A DNA stretch of 64,000 nucleotides from Trematomus loennbergii (taxonomy: Eukaryota; Chordata; Actinopteri; Perciformes; Nototheniidae): positions 16,283,934-16,347,933 of the forward strand of contig JAAOOA010000033.1 of NCBI GenBank assembly GCA_012861695.1, read 5' to 3'. A program made the translations under genes and the position numbers. Under the pieces are notes generated by a model. That model made no database searches, was not told where the DNA came from, and saw nothing but the letters and a program-made list of their open reading frames with translations. Positions 34,982 through 47,503 of this stretch are shown here, piece by piece; position 1 is the stretch's first letter, and every line of letters starts with the position of its first letter.

Positions 34982-35769
34982 CAGTGGCGTTTTCTCCCGG
35001 AGGCCAAGGGAAGCCAGGCTTCCCCTGTTTTTTCGGATTGTAGTTATAATTTAAATAAATAAATAAAAACACTTTGTTTTGTTTCGATAATTCTCCTTTG
35101 CTGTGTGTTGCTGCCGGCCAGTCTCTCCCCCACTCTCATTGAGTATTTTACAAAGAGTGAAACAAACAGCGCCCCTCTAGATGTTATGGTGAAACAGTAG
35201 ATTGCATTCACTGTTGCGAGAGGAGGCCAGCCGAATCGGGCTTCCCATGGTGAAAAAAAATTGAGGGATTGACCAATCAGATGAGGCCCACGTGATGCCC
35301 CTGCCAACCTGTGATTGGTCAGGGCCATGCCAAGGGAAGCCAGCCGCCTCTGGCTTCCCTTCAGAGGCGGCTGGCGGCTGGCGATTTGATTGGACACTGC
35401 CATCCAATCAAATCACATCAACATCAGTTTTACTACGTACTGTAGTAGCCTACTGTAACTGTCATCACCGCCGTTTGAAATTATCAAGCAAATGAAGCAT
35501 TAAAAAAAGCAAAAAAGCCCGAAGTAAACTGGATATAAACTCCCCAAACAGGCGAAAACCTACCACTGTCTGCCACCTCCCTCCATGCCTGGCTCCTCCG
35601 GTTTATATCCCGGTAGGTAAATAGGGACTGGTCATAAAGCACCGGGTGATTCCCTACCGCTAATTTCTCCTCCATTTTTTGGAATATGAGGAAATGACCT
35701 GCGCTGTAATCACTCATCTGGATCTGGTTACGTTATTGACCACCCCCCCCCCCCCCCCCAACCCAAAAA
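34982..35769. mobile_element. 788-bp insertion of unassigned class
   Basis: Absent from fold-back copy 2, where the flanks join as '...cataagactatt...'. Flanked here by a 5-bp direct repeat AAGAC (34977-34981 and 35770-35774). Begins CAGTGGCG and ends with C17 and an A-rich stretch. Contains inverted 'ggcttccc'/'gggaagcc' motifs. No recognisable protein. Confidence 0.7.
35743..35759. repeat. Poly-C tract (C17)
   Basis: Uninterrupted C run near the right end of the 788-bp insertion. Confidence 0.95.
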
Positions 35770-36000
35770 AAGACTATTTAACACCTGAACTTAGAAACAA
35801 CATCCATAACATTAATCTGGCTGCTACTTAGAAATTATTTATTTAATATATCATATTCCAATCACTTGTATATAGACTCGTATTGCACCATTTCACTTTT
35901 TACTATTTTACTATTTTTCTTTTTGTATTTACTTGCACTATTTGTTCTGTGTAGCCTATCTGTTTTATTGTGTTGCACTGTTGGGGGAGCCTGTGACCTA

Positions 36001-37118
36001 ATAGAGTGGCGAAGTCCCTCCCCTTCCGGTGGACCTCCATGGGACCTTATTTCGGAAAAATTATGTATTGAAGTCAATGGAGAGAGAAAGATTATCTTTC
36101 GATCCCGTTTGAGTTGTGCCACGAATTACACATATGATGTTTGTCAATTTAAAAGATAATTTTGCAAGTCAAAAAAAAAAAAAAATGTCGTAAAACTGTG
36201 AAGTAACACATTTGTTTGTGTGAAACGCTCAATGAACTACATCTCTGGTCAACAACACACGTCACCAAGATGGCCGTCACTACTGTCTTGTCAACAAAAC
36301 GATTGACTACCCTCACTATCACCACAATGAAACACGTCCTGAAGAATGTCATGCAAAGCTGCCTGCCTGCCTTCCTTTGATTCTCTCTGACCTGCCAGGT
36401 CGTTTTAATGTTTAATGTCAACCATTTGTGCAGATAGCATGAAGTAGAGAAGATCGCTAGCGTTAGCGTTAGCATTTCTCCCCCGGGCTTAAATTGTGTA
36501 TTATAGAATGATCACACCGGTGACAGTACTCTTCAAAGGGTTCACGAAATATGACTACTACTCTTACTGTTTAACATTTTGGGTTACTTAATGTTACTTC
36601 ATGTTAAGGCTAATAAAAATGACAAGGCTGTTATGCTAACTAACGTGCTAGCTACTAGCTAGCATGATCCAGAGTACTCCTGGTCCTTTCATCAGACGGG
36701 AAGCGAAAGAACGAGCAAGACCCATTGCTGGTATAATAACAACCTGGTACTAAGCACACAGGCATCTTGTTAAAGTTATCTTATCTTAGCCAGCGCCATA
36801 TAGATAGATTCTATCTATATGGCGCTGATCTTAGTGGAGGAAAACAATTGTGACATCACTTACGCGACTCTGGGATTTGTAGTCTTTCTAGTTGCGTATT
36901 TTTCATAGTCTTATATTTCAACAGTTTTACGACAAACTGTGACTTTTTTTACATGGAAATTATTTTTTAAGATTGACAAACATCATATGTGTAATTCATG
37001 GCACAATTCAAACGGGATCGAAAGATACGTTTTCTCTCTCCATTGACTTCAATACATTATTTTTCCGAAATAAGGTCCCATGGGGCGGAAGTAGATGGGC
37101 GTGACTTCGCCACTCTAT
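36001..37118. mobile_element. MITE with ~200-bp inverted ends inside fold-back copy 1
   Basis: Ends ATAGAGTGGCGAAGTC / GACTTCGCCACTCTAT. The inverted similarity continues about 170-200 bp on each side ('ccatgggaccttatttcgg', 'attgaagtcaatggagag', 'tttcgatcccgtttga'). Fold-back copy 2 lacks it: its site reads, in this orientation, 'gtgacctaagggggg'. No target duplication is certain because of the adjacent G run. No transposase. Confidence 0.8.
36791..36827. repeat. Perfect 37-nt palindrome
   Basis: 18-nt arms CAGCGCCATATAGATAGA and its exact complement, separated by one T. Directly repeated ATCTTAG occurs on both sides (36783-36789 and 36828-36834). Confidence 0.9.
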
Positions 37119-38750
37119 GGGGGGGGGTAGGACACGTTCTAAGCACATGGTGTAGTCCCATAGCTGAGGATTCTGGGTAGTGTAGTGTCTTCTGCCATCC
37201 ACACACTCCGAAAACATATTTGTTTCTCCGAATCGAAAGGGGAAAATACAAAAGCATTGTACACAATTTAAACCAATCAATGTTGTGTAATTAACAAGGA
37301 TAATCTGGTGTTTTTGAGTTGATGAGTAGTGCAGATATCACTGTAAATAAAATCAATCGACAGTAAGGAGAATACTTACTTCCGGGTGTAAAATCCTCCG
37401 TTATCCAATGGGAATGGACGCTCAGCTCTTTGGGTCCGTAATACAATAAAGGGGACTTGATCAAATAGGAATATAATTATCTTTTAAATAACGTTAACTA
37501 AAGGGAACAATCTATTTGACACAGCTGAAGCTCTGGCCTTCCTTAAAAACGAACTCATTTAATAAAAATCACAGTTGTATTACACACAATGCACTGTTTT
37601 TTGAGAACAAACATTGGTAAATAATGCACCATAATACATTCTGACGAAAAATAAAAATGATTATGAATACAAATAAAATAGAAGAAGCCTCTCGTGAGTT
37701 ACTACAAGCTATACAGTAGATTTTAAAAACGTTTTATAGAATAAAAGCTCAATGCTGGACGTTGTAGAAATGCGTGTGTGCACCACGACAAAGGAGCCTC
37801 ATTCACTTTACATTGGGGTTGTAAATGTAGCAAAGTTCGTGACTCCACCACGCACTGCGGTGTTAAGGAGTCGTGGTGGAGTCACGCATTCTGGTGAGAC
37901 CAGGTTGAAAAAAATACACATAACCTTCCTCAGGCAGTGTGTTTGTACCGGGGACAGGAGACACCCCCTTGATGAGAAACTGTAAGAAATGATCGGGGAA
38001 TCCCTCCGGAGTGGAGTCATGACGACTGGATCTGAATTATTTTTGTTGTATTTGGTGGTTTGTGTTCCAGCTGTCGATCAGCAACTATATATCCATAATC
38101 CACCAGTTAAAGGAAATACAACTAATGTGTTGTGTTATATTAGCTGTACAATTTACCACATATGGTGTTCTTAGTGTCCATACCTCCTGTGTTTTACGAG
38201 CGACTTATCAAGTCTTGGCAAACGGCATAAAACACGATTAAACATGATAGTATATAAAACCATGCTCGTATCTAGAACCTATAGAAATGCAAAACGGCGT
38301 CAGTTTAGACGTTATTCTGTCCTCTGCTTACCGCATCATTTATGAGAAAACATTAACACAACATATTCGAGGTGGTTTTAAATAACATATCCGTATTTAT
38401 TTATTTCTCCAAGTTATGTTTTTGTGTGCACTGAGGAGTTGCAAACAGGCGTTTGTTTAATCATTTTAAGATTGGCTTTAATCAATGTTTGAAAATGAAT
38501 TCTTCATATGATAAATGAGAGGAAACATTTGATTTATTTCCACATATTTCTCTCCATTCTTCCTTCTGCCAACGGTGTCGCAGTGTCTCGTCTCTCCCGT
38601 TTTTGTGCTTAGTGCGTACGCATGGGTTAGAGTTTGCGTGGAGGACCGCACATTTTCCCGTCAAGTTAGTATTTTATAAATCGCAAACATTGCGTAGAAA
38701 CTGGCGCACGCCATTTTTTTTAGCATATATCCCTTTATAAATGAGGCCCC

Positions 38751-40518
38751 AGAGCACAGGAGGACGCATTAAACCGCATCTGCAACTGGGACAGCTCATC
38801 TGCAACACAACTGTATAATTGTCACAGAGAATCTCAAGGCTTTTTCAGACAAGAAACGGTAGTCTTCAAACCAATGGGTGATGTCATAGTGACTATTTCC
38901 AATTTGTCTATATGTCTATAGACCAAATGCATATTTTGAATAGGAGCAGTACTTGAGCTCTAACTGATGACTGGTGTAAGTAGGATCATTTACTCAAATA
39001 TTGTACTTAAGTATAATTTTTGAGTACTTGTCACTTTACTTGAGTATTTACATTTTCTGCCATTTAATACTTTTTACTCATACATGTCAGAGCCAAATAT
39101 TGTACTTTTACGGCACTACATACTAATACTATTTTTGGAGTTCCTAGTACATTTAAATGTTTTCATAAATAAAATGGTGTGTTAGTATGATATATAAACT
39201 ACTTATTAAATCAATAATACACAAAGTATATGAAATTAGCTTCCACCGCTTCTGTTGGCATTCACAAACACAGAGAAGAAGGCAGATTGAGCAAGTCATC
39301 ACGTCATTCCAACTCAGCACTTCTGGTTTGTAACTCTGAATTGTTGTTACACTTGTGGAGCCCCAAACGGAGATCTCCCTGCCCTGATGACATCATAGGG
39401 GGGTATTTTCTCAGACACATCATTGCATAGTCACACAATGCAGTAAACTAAACATCAAGTGTAAAAGGACATCAGGAGGGGGAAGTGATTTAGATGGCTT
39501 TGGCTAATCTTAATGAAGCGTTGCCTGTTCTATATAAAACAAATAAAGTGGATTACACAGATTAAACAGTTAATTGAACTTTTAACCTGCCATTTGATTC
39601 ACCTAGGAACAAAATCTCCCTGCACAGGCTCACTCTGCTCAAATCAGATCTTTCTCACTCTTACTTGGGTGTTGGTGTCCTCGAAATCCCGTACTGTACA
39701 GAGCTGGGCTTTGCATCTAGGCCATGCAGACACGCAGCCTTGTGCCGCATGTGTCTGAAACTGAGCTCCGTGCCTGAAAGAGCGCAGTATAATCAGGGCA
39801 GTGTTTTATTTAAAGACTGTAACGTGGGCAGCAGTAATTCTCAGGAGCTCGGATGCTTCACAGCGCAGCTCTCATAGAGGTGATCAGACCTCCTACTAAC
39901 TTTTAACACCTCAGCACTTTTTCTCCGTTAACTTCAAATCTGGTGCAATCTGGAGCTGGACAGCTGCTTTCTGCAGAGGCACTATCAGTGATGGGACCTT
40001 TTTCAAGCAAAAGAGAGAGACAGGGTGGACACCTGTTTTGCATAGACAAGTCCATCTGTCTATGTGTTTGCACGTGCAGTTTCAAGGACTTTGTATGTTT
40101 CATTAGTATTGTTATGCAAGGGGACAAGTGTTTGTCATTTGCACTGAGGCCGTGTGTTCACTAGGGATGTTCACTAATCATAATGCATGAATATTGTTTT
40201 ACTGAGACAGAGCCTTTATGGAGCAAGCAGCTTTGACAGTCACTTTTTTGTGTGTTTTAGTAAGTGACTGAGGCCCAGCATGGAGGACAAACAGCCAAGC
40301 TCACCAAGGAAGATAGTTATCTAATGGAGAGAGTTTAGAAAAATGGTGTGCAATGCAAAGGAAGTACATTTCTTTCCTGGTGCTGCTTTCACAAGATCTA
40401 TAATAAGGACTTCTGCCAGTAAGGGTTAAGATGCAGACACAACATTTAGCTCAGAATGTTTACACCACTGCAAATGGACCTGGAAATAAACCGTTTTAGA
40501 GCCCCTGAAAACTTCCTT
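38751..40518. other. Gene-free stretch
   Basis: Around 38985-39130 it resembles the common fish repeat with 'tacttaagtata', 'ctttacttgagtattt' and 'cattttctgcc'; related pieces occur at 42900-43140 and 24990-25110. No coding region recognised. Confidence 0.5.
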
Positions 40519-40522
40519 TTAA

Positions 40523-40869
40523 AGGGATTATGCTCATTTTCAGGTTCATATTTGAATTGTGTGTCTCTACTGTGACATGTTTACATGCTTTAATGTCCAA
40601 AAAGGTCTTTATTGTTCTCATACCACCCCTTCGCCAATCATGTATAATGTATACATCTTCTGTGATCTAGCCAATAGAAGCAGAAGTGTTACATAGTAAG
40701 TAGTAACATAGTCGTGTCATTATGTTACGAATAAAAACAAAGGAGTCCGATTAAGATGTTTTCGGTAGGGGAGGATTTTTGCCTTTACTGACCATTCACA
40801 TGCACACAAACCTACTGTATATCACACACTACAGGAAAGGGAAACCCCAAAAAGCATTAAAGGGCCCCT
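40523..40869. mobile_element. TTAA-flanked MITE
   Basis: TTAA at 40519-40522 and 40870-40873. The left end is AGGGATTATGCTC; the right end, read inward, is AGGGGCCCTTTAATGC followed by 'tttttggggtttccctttcctgta', matching the left end of the MITE at 17344. Confidence 0.7.
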
Positions 40870-40873
40870 TTAA

Positions 40874-43142
40874 ACATTAAGTATCTTTCTAAATAAAAAG
40901 AAGCAACAATTATAATTCTAGTTTAGAAATAAGTTTAACTCTAAAAAGTGCAGCTCATCAAGACTGTGTGGGAGAGCTTTCATCAGATATGACTGACAAC
41001 ATAGAGAAACCCCACAGCTCATTCTGTTTTTAAATATTGCTCAAATGTATTCTTTGAGGTACAGAAAAGCATGACGTTATTTTAAGGAGCACCGCCCACT
41101 TCAAACCAGTGAATAGGAAGAAAAGAGAGAGGATTCTGCATGTGAAATAATGCAACCTTTTATGGCAGATATATCACTGAGAGTTAGAAGGGGATTGAGA
41201 AATGGGGATTCCAGGCTTTTGAAGTGTTCATGTTGCAGAAATAGCTCCCTTGCCTGAGTGCCAGATTCATAAAAGGTGTTGGAATTTGTGGAGACTCTAG
41301 TTTGTGGGATCACACATGCATGGAGCTCTTTACCCCACAGGTATAAAACAGACAGAGAGAAAAGTGAGAGGTTTAAAATATGACATGTGAGAGAGGGAAA
41401 GCTACAGAAGCTGGTAAAAGATTGATCTTGAAAGGTCACATTTAAAATGAATCCGATAAGTATGGAAGCCCTGAGATGCAAGACAGAAGAATGGCCATGG
41501 GATTTTTCTAAGTCTGATCTTAATTGTTTTGTCTTATTTGTTTATGACTTAAGAACAGGAAAGAAAAATAAGGTTTAGCCAGTACCTGCATTTTATCACC
41601 TCGGAAATAAGTGGGAAAATACTTACATTTCAGTCTCCTGTGGCCACAATAAGTATTACAACAACACGTATCCCAACCCCATCCTAAACGTTTTTTAAAC
41701 TTTTATCTGGCAATTTCCATTTCAAACATTTAAAAAAAGCAACAAGTTAAACTTTTATTTTGCCTTTTGCCTTAAGTGATAAACACAGGAATGAATACAA
41801 TTATGTTTTTTTTTTATTTGCTGCTCAAGGCTCCCATAGATACACAACAATTGACTAATAATATATAATGTCCTTTTGTTATGTGTTACATAAATTGTCA
41901 ACTACTGTAGTGCCTACGCCTGGTTGACAACACCATTGTTAACAAATAATGGCGCTATAAACCATACAAGTAGAACTATAAACTTCAAAAACTGAAAATG
42001 TAAGGTTGATCTTGTAAATAATTTTAGAGAAAGTGACAGGTGAACCTGTTCTAGAGAGCAGATGACTGTCCGGTCGGCTGACGAGTAATTTCTCTCGCTA
42101 ATGAGCCACACCACTGCTTCCTGATCTACTTCCCATCTGGAGGAATAAAGCTGCTGGTGTTCTGCTTGTTAAGGCTGTCATCATCGGCCTGCTGGCCTCG
42201 CTCGCTGCCAGGACGCTCTGCACACACTACATCTGCTCCCATTTTATAGAGCTGATTTGAGCAGCTAGCTGTCCAGCCAACTCTCTTCAGGGTTATTCGA
42301 AAATGTTTTTTTTAACCCATGGAAAGAAACTGATGATTTACTCTATTGATCGTTGCAGTGTTCGTTAAATGTTCAGCAGCAGCTTTTGTAGGACAACATT
42401 TGGAGTTCAGTCACATGTCTTCTGAAACTGTATAGTACTGCAGGGATTTGGAAAGATATACATGAGGGGAGAAAAATAAATATGCCATGCCACTGGATGA
42501 TGGGTTTTTTTCTCTTTGAAGCTCACCCCAAAATGTAAATGGGAAAGACAAATACAAAATGACAAAGTCAATGGACTCAGAGACAAGAATGGAAAATATG
42601 ACAACAAAACATTTCTCTACAAAGACTGACTGCAGTTATGTTGTCCTTGACTACATAATACAATATGGATAGCTGTACTTGAGAATAAAAAAAGGAAACA
42701 GGGTTTTAACAATTACAACATTCTCTTTTGATGTGTGTAATATCTGGTTTAATTTCAATCTAACAACACACGTACTTTGACCTCAGGAGTTGGTGTTTCA
42801 GAACTTCAACATAAGGCAATTAAAAGTGCTTAACAAGAGCATTAAGATATAAAGAAACTTTATCAAGTTGTATCTTTGTGACCAGAAATGGGAAGAAACC
42901 TTTGCTAGTACTCAAATTCACTTTCACTTCGGTATTTCCATTTTAAACTACTTTATACCTCGACTTCTCTAAATCTCACACAGAAATGTATTATAATAGA
43001 TTTAACTGTACAGCAGTATAAAGTAATCATCCTATAATATAATATATATTATTTTAAACATTGAGTAATTTTACTTTTAGTACATTAAGTGTATTTTGAT
43101 ACTTTTGTACTTTTAAGTAATATATGTTCTTCATCCAACACT
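40874..43142. other. Gene-free stretch
   Basis: No recognisable coding sequence. The 126-residue minus-strand open frame at 41101-41481 has no family features that I can name. 42900-43140 holds a decayed 'acttttgtacttttaagta'-type repeat. Confidence 0.5.
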
Positions 43143-43435
43143 CTGCCCCTCCATGTGAGGTCGGCCCAGACCCTAGGGGTTTTTAAATCTACTCTTAAGA
43201 CACACTTCTTCTCCCTGGCCTTTTAGTCAGAGCGGAGCACGACTCCTGACTTTTCCCTGTGTTTATTTTTTAAATATCTGTTGTAATTTATTGTCTTTTA
43301 TTGTGATTATAGAAATGTGTTTTTATGTGATTGTAGTTATTACATGTACAGCACTTTGGCCCGACCAAAAATCGCTTTTAAATGTGCTTTATAAATAAAC
43401 CTTGATTTGATTTGATTTGATTAAGCACCACAAGT
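43143..43435 (+). mobile_element. LINE 3' end with TTGAT repeat tail
   Basis: Contains 'catgtgaggtcggcccagac', the C-terminal 'tttttaaatctactcttaag' segment, 'acagcactttggcc' and a tail of 'ttgat' repeats. The short terminal tandem repeats are typical of L2/CR1-group LINEs. Shares its end with 17850-17938. Confidence 0.7.
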
Positions 43436-44499
43436 AAAATGAATGTTTTGTATTGCCTGAAAAAGAGATGTCATTTTGCACCTTGATGATGATGAATATA
43501 ATAATCATACCTTTACAATAATTATAGAACTTCTGCACCTCTTTTATTTGTGATATTCATCCTCTTCTGTACATGGAATCTTCTAATGATAACAACGCTT
43601 GACCTCAGTAGGCTGTTAGTGCATCTATCCACCACAAACAAGAAGAAGAACATGAAGCCTCTCATTTGAATGTCTGTGCTACAGGGCATGGGTTCAGTTC
43701 TGAGAAAAGAATTGGCACACCTATTAAATTCATGCTTTTTCTTCTTTCCATGACGTCTTAGGTGCCATTTCTTTTCTCATTAGGTTAACTTAACCCTCCC
43801 TTTGGTTCCTGTGTTTTTCACATTCCCCCCCCCCCCCTACAGAACACTGCAGTTATTTAGCTTGAAACAGAAAATAAACTACATTAATACTAAAACACAC
43901 ACTAAACTACTGGGTGAGAAAGCACCTTATTAAAAAAAAGTTCCCTTATTCTCTCTTTTTTAAGATTGTTCTAGTGGAGATCACTTTGTGCTCACATGGG
44001 ACCTTTTTGTGTGTGTGAGTGCCTGCATTTGTGTGTGTGTGTCCTACTTAAAGCTTGAATGATGTATGTGCAGAGTTTGATACTAAAAGGTTGTTTTCAC
44101 ATTCATCCACTAAATGATGAAGTTGTCTCTGCTCACTTTACTTGTAATTTTAACATGAACAGGATGTATAAGCAGGATATTGTTTTCATCAAAAAGCTGT
44201 AGCTGTTTGTTTAGTAGTTTGCAGCCTTATTCTGTGGAAGCTAGCTCGTCTGCACTGCAGTCCAGCTGTATGAAGTGTTCGCATCCTCATCGTGACCTTT
44301 GTCTTTCAGCACTGTTAACACACGGAGAGCAGGACGTGTTTGTTAAGCCTTTTTGAAATTCTGCTGCTCAGCCCATTTCGTCAACATCGCACACCAACAT
44401 GTGATGAGCTGATGTCGAGTGACCTCTCGTGCACAATGTACGCTAACACAAACCCAGGCTTCAGTAAGAGGAACTTGAGTATTCAGATGATTTAGTTAA

Positions 44500-44897
44500 A
44501 GGTGGGGTAGGTAAGTTTGAGAAACCGGATCGAGATACACTTTTTGTTATATTCCATGGAATGCTCTTAACATCCCGATAGCAATGAATATCTTAAGTGC
44601 TTTGACAAAAAATCCATGCAAAAATGTCATCTGCGGAATATTATCCTTTATTTAACCAGGTAAAAAGACTCATTGAGATTCAAATGAGTTAGCCGGCCCG
44701 GCTAAAATAACTGGATGGCCTACCTGCCTGTCAGCCTTCCATCTGTGCACAAACTTATCTCGTGCCCTCATTGGTCATGTGCGCGTTCGTGTGTGTTGGA
44801 GGAGGGCTCTGTAAGGAAGTGGCAGATTTTTTCCGGCTGTGTATTTTCAAATTCCAGCGCACTCAAGCTGGTTTCTCCAAAATGACCTACCCCACCT
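44500..44897. mobile_element. TTAA-flanked MITE, second family, copy 1
   Basis: TTAA at 44496-44499 and 44898-44901; left end AGGTGGGGTAGGTAAG, right end complementary. The interior shares 'gaaaccgg.tcgagatacac', 'gccggcccggctaaaataac' and 'ggtcatgtgcgcgttcgtg' with copy 2 at 52104. Bases about 44637-44690 differ: they carry a reverse-complement LINE tail ('cctttatttaaccaggtaaa') in place of the host segment seen in copy 2. Confidence 0.85.
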
Positions 44898-45544
44898 TTA
44901 AGTAGTAATAATGTAAAAAAAATGGTGCTGAAAGTATCAAAAGTATTTATTACGCAGCAAAATGCCTCCTGTTAGTGCTAGAATTGTATAGGCCATAACA
45001 TGACTGGATTATTTGATTGGGACCACGTCCTTCTTGAATAAATAGGATTGCTATTGACTGTTAAATTGCTTTTTTAAAAGCTGGGTTTGAACAGGATGTC
45101 TGGTGACGCGCTAGTGACTATTCTCTCTGACCAGTGTGTGGTCCTCAGTGTATTTATGTACATTTGTTGTATCGTTTCAGCTGACTTGGAACCTCGGATG
45201 CCAACAAAAGTGCTGAATTGTGCTAGGTACCAGGTACTACAGAACTTTTCCTAATGGAAAACCAAAAATGAAGGACTCAAAGATTAAGAGATCCCCCCCC
45301 AAAAAAATCAACAATATATTACAGCTTTAGTTCCCTGTTAGATAAGAGGTGAAAATATTATGTAGACATGTACTGATTTTGAATGTTTTAAAACATGTTT
45401 TGCTGCTGCCCCCATTCACAGCAGTACATACAGTAGCTTTGCTTAATTCTCCTGTCTGTTTCTCAAAACTGGGTGCTCCGTGACTGCTATTCACTTCAGG
45501 TATACAATGACCACGGATAGGTACCTTAATACAACCCTTTAGAT

Positions 45545-46021
45545 CAGCGGTTCCCAACCTTTTTCAACTCAGGGCCCACTTAAGAATCTAAAAAATATTC
45601 ACGGCCCACATTCAACCATAAACAATATGGAGGCTAAAAGTACTTTTTATCTTAATTAGAAAAGGAGCTGGCCATCAGTAACACACTGACATGAGAAACT
45701 AAAAAGTGAGGGGCTGTCTGCAATAGGCAAATTAATAATTGATTAATAACAGCTATCCACTTTTATCACACGGTTTAGTTGAATACTTGATTCTGATTAG
45801 TCAATTCAGAACATGTGACACGTTAATCCAGTAATACAGGCCGTTGTCAAGGACTGTAATGACCGTTGCTAAGGAGGATCAAGAAAGAGAAAGGAAAAGA
45901 GGTTAAAAATAAAAAAATCTTAAAATGAAATGTTTCCACACAAATCATAATGTTTTGCAAATTATTTGGCGGCCCACTTGCAATGCCTAGGGGGCCACGG
46001 CCCACAGGTTGGGAACCGCTG
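45545..46021. mobile_element. Non-autonomous hAT element (477 bp)
   Basis: Inverted ends CAGCGGTTCCCAACCT / AGGTTGGGAACCGCTG, with a perfect 8-bp duplication CTTTAGAT at 45537-45544 and 46022-46029. This is the classic hAT MITE design; 'ggcccac' repeats lie near both ends. No transposase. Confidence 0.95.
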
Positions 46022-46420
46022 CTTTAGATAATTAGAAGTATCCATTTAAGCAATGCAAAGTACTTATTACCTCCATACTCTTCACGCCCCATTGAAAAAA
46101 CGCCTTACTCCCAATTCAGGATGTGCTGCTGACCAGAATGGCAAATGGATGATGAAAAAACGACCGTGGTTCTTGATGTGTTTGCTTGTGTGACAGAGAA
46201 CGAGATACATTGAAAGGCAGGAGGTGAGCTGTAAAACAAATGTGGAAGTATGCATCTGCGTTTCCATGGCGACCACTCTCCTCCTCCTCCTGGGTTCCCT
46301 GTCCGGAGCTTAGAAGCAACAGCAACGCTCACAGCTTGTGGAGCTGGACTGTCTGCTCATCGAGTCCCACCCCAGACAAGATGCAGCCTCTCACTGTTCT
46401 CATGTGAGAACTATGAGTAC

Positions 46421-47495
<1,075 letters not shown>

Positions 47496-47503
47496 GTGTG
47501 GAG

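Larger units (their letters stand above)
28354..37907. mobile_element. Fold-back element copy 1 (with nested insertions)
   Basis: Ends CAACCTGGTCTCACC... and its complement, flanked by a perfect 8-bp duplication AAAAAAAT (28346-28353 and 37908-37915). Long inverted arms: left 28354-28786 plus 33019-33351 (about 766 bp once the Kolobok-like insert is removed), right 37160-37907 (748 bp). The inner segment 33352-37159 is about 1.9 kb after removing inserts at 34982-35769 and 36001-37118. The 8-bp duplication and CA terminus suggest mobilisation by a hAT transposase. No transposase is encoded. Confidence 0.9.
27894..38750. mobile_element. Outer DNA transposon relic (about 1.3 kb without inserts)
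   Basis: Terminal inverted repeats GGGGCCTCATTTATAA at 27894 and its complement ending at 38750; GCGTAC-containing sub-terminal sequence on both sides. Subtracting the 9.55 kb fold-back insertion leaves about 1.3 kb. No matching target duplication was found (left flank CCA, right flank AGA), so the family is uncertain; Harbinger-like is my first guess from memory of similar fish termini. No transposase exon recognised. Confidence 0.65.

Noticed and set aside
35044..35403. Minus-strand open frame of 119 codons
   Set aside because: It lies within the 788-bp insertion and reads its inverted 'ggcttccc/gggaagcc' repeats; no protein similarity recognised.
41101..41481. Minus-strand open frame of 126 codons
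   Set aside because: No recognisable domain, no splice context and no neighbouring exons; consistent with chance in AT-rich DNA.
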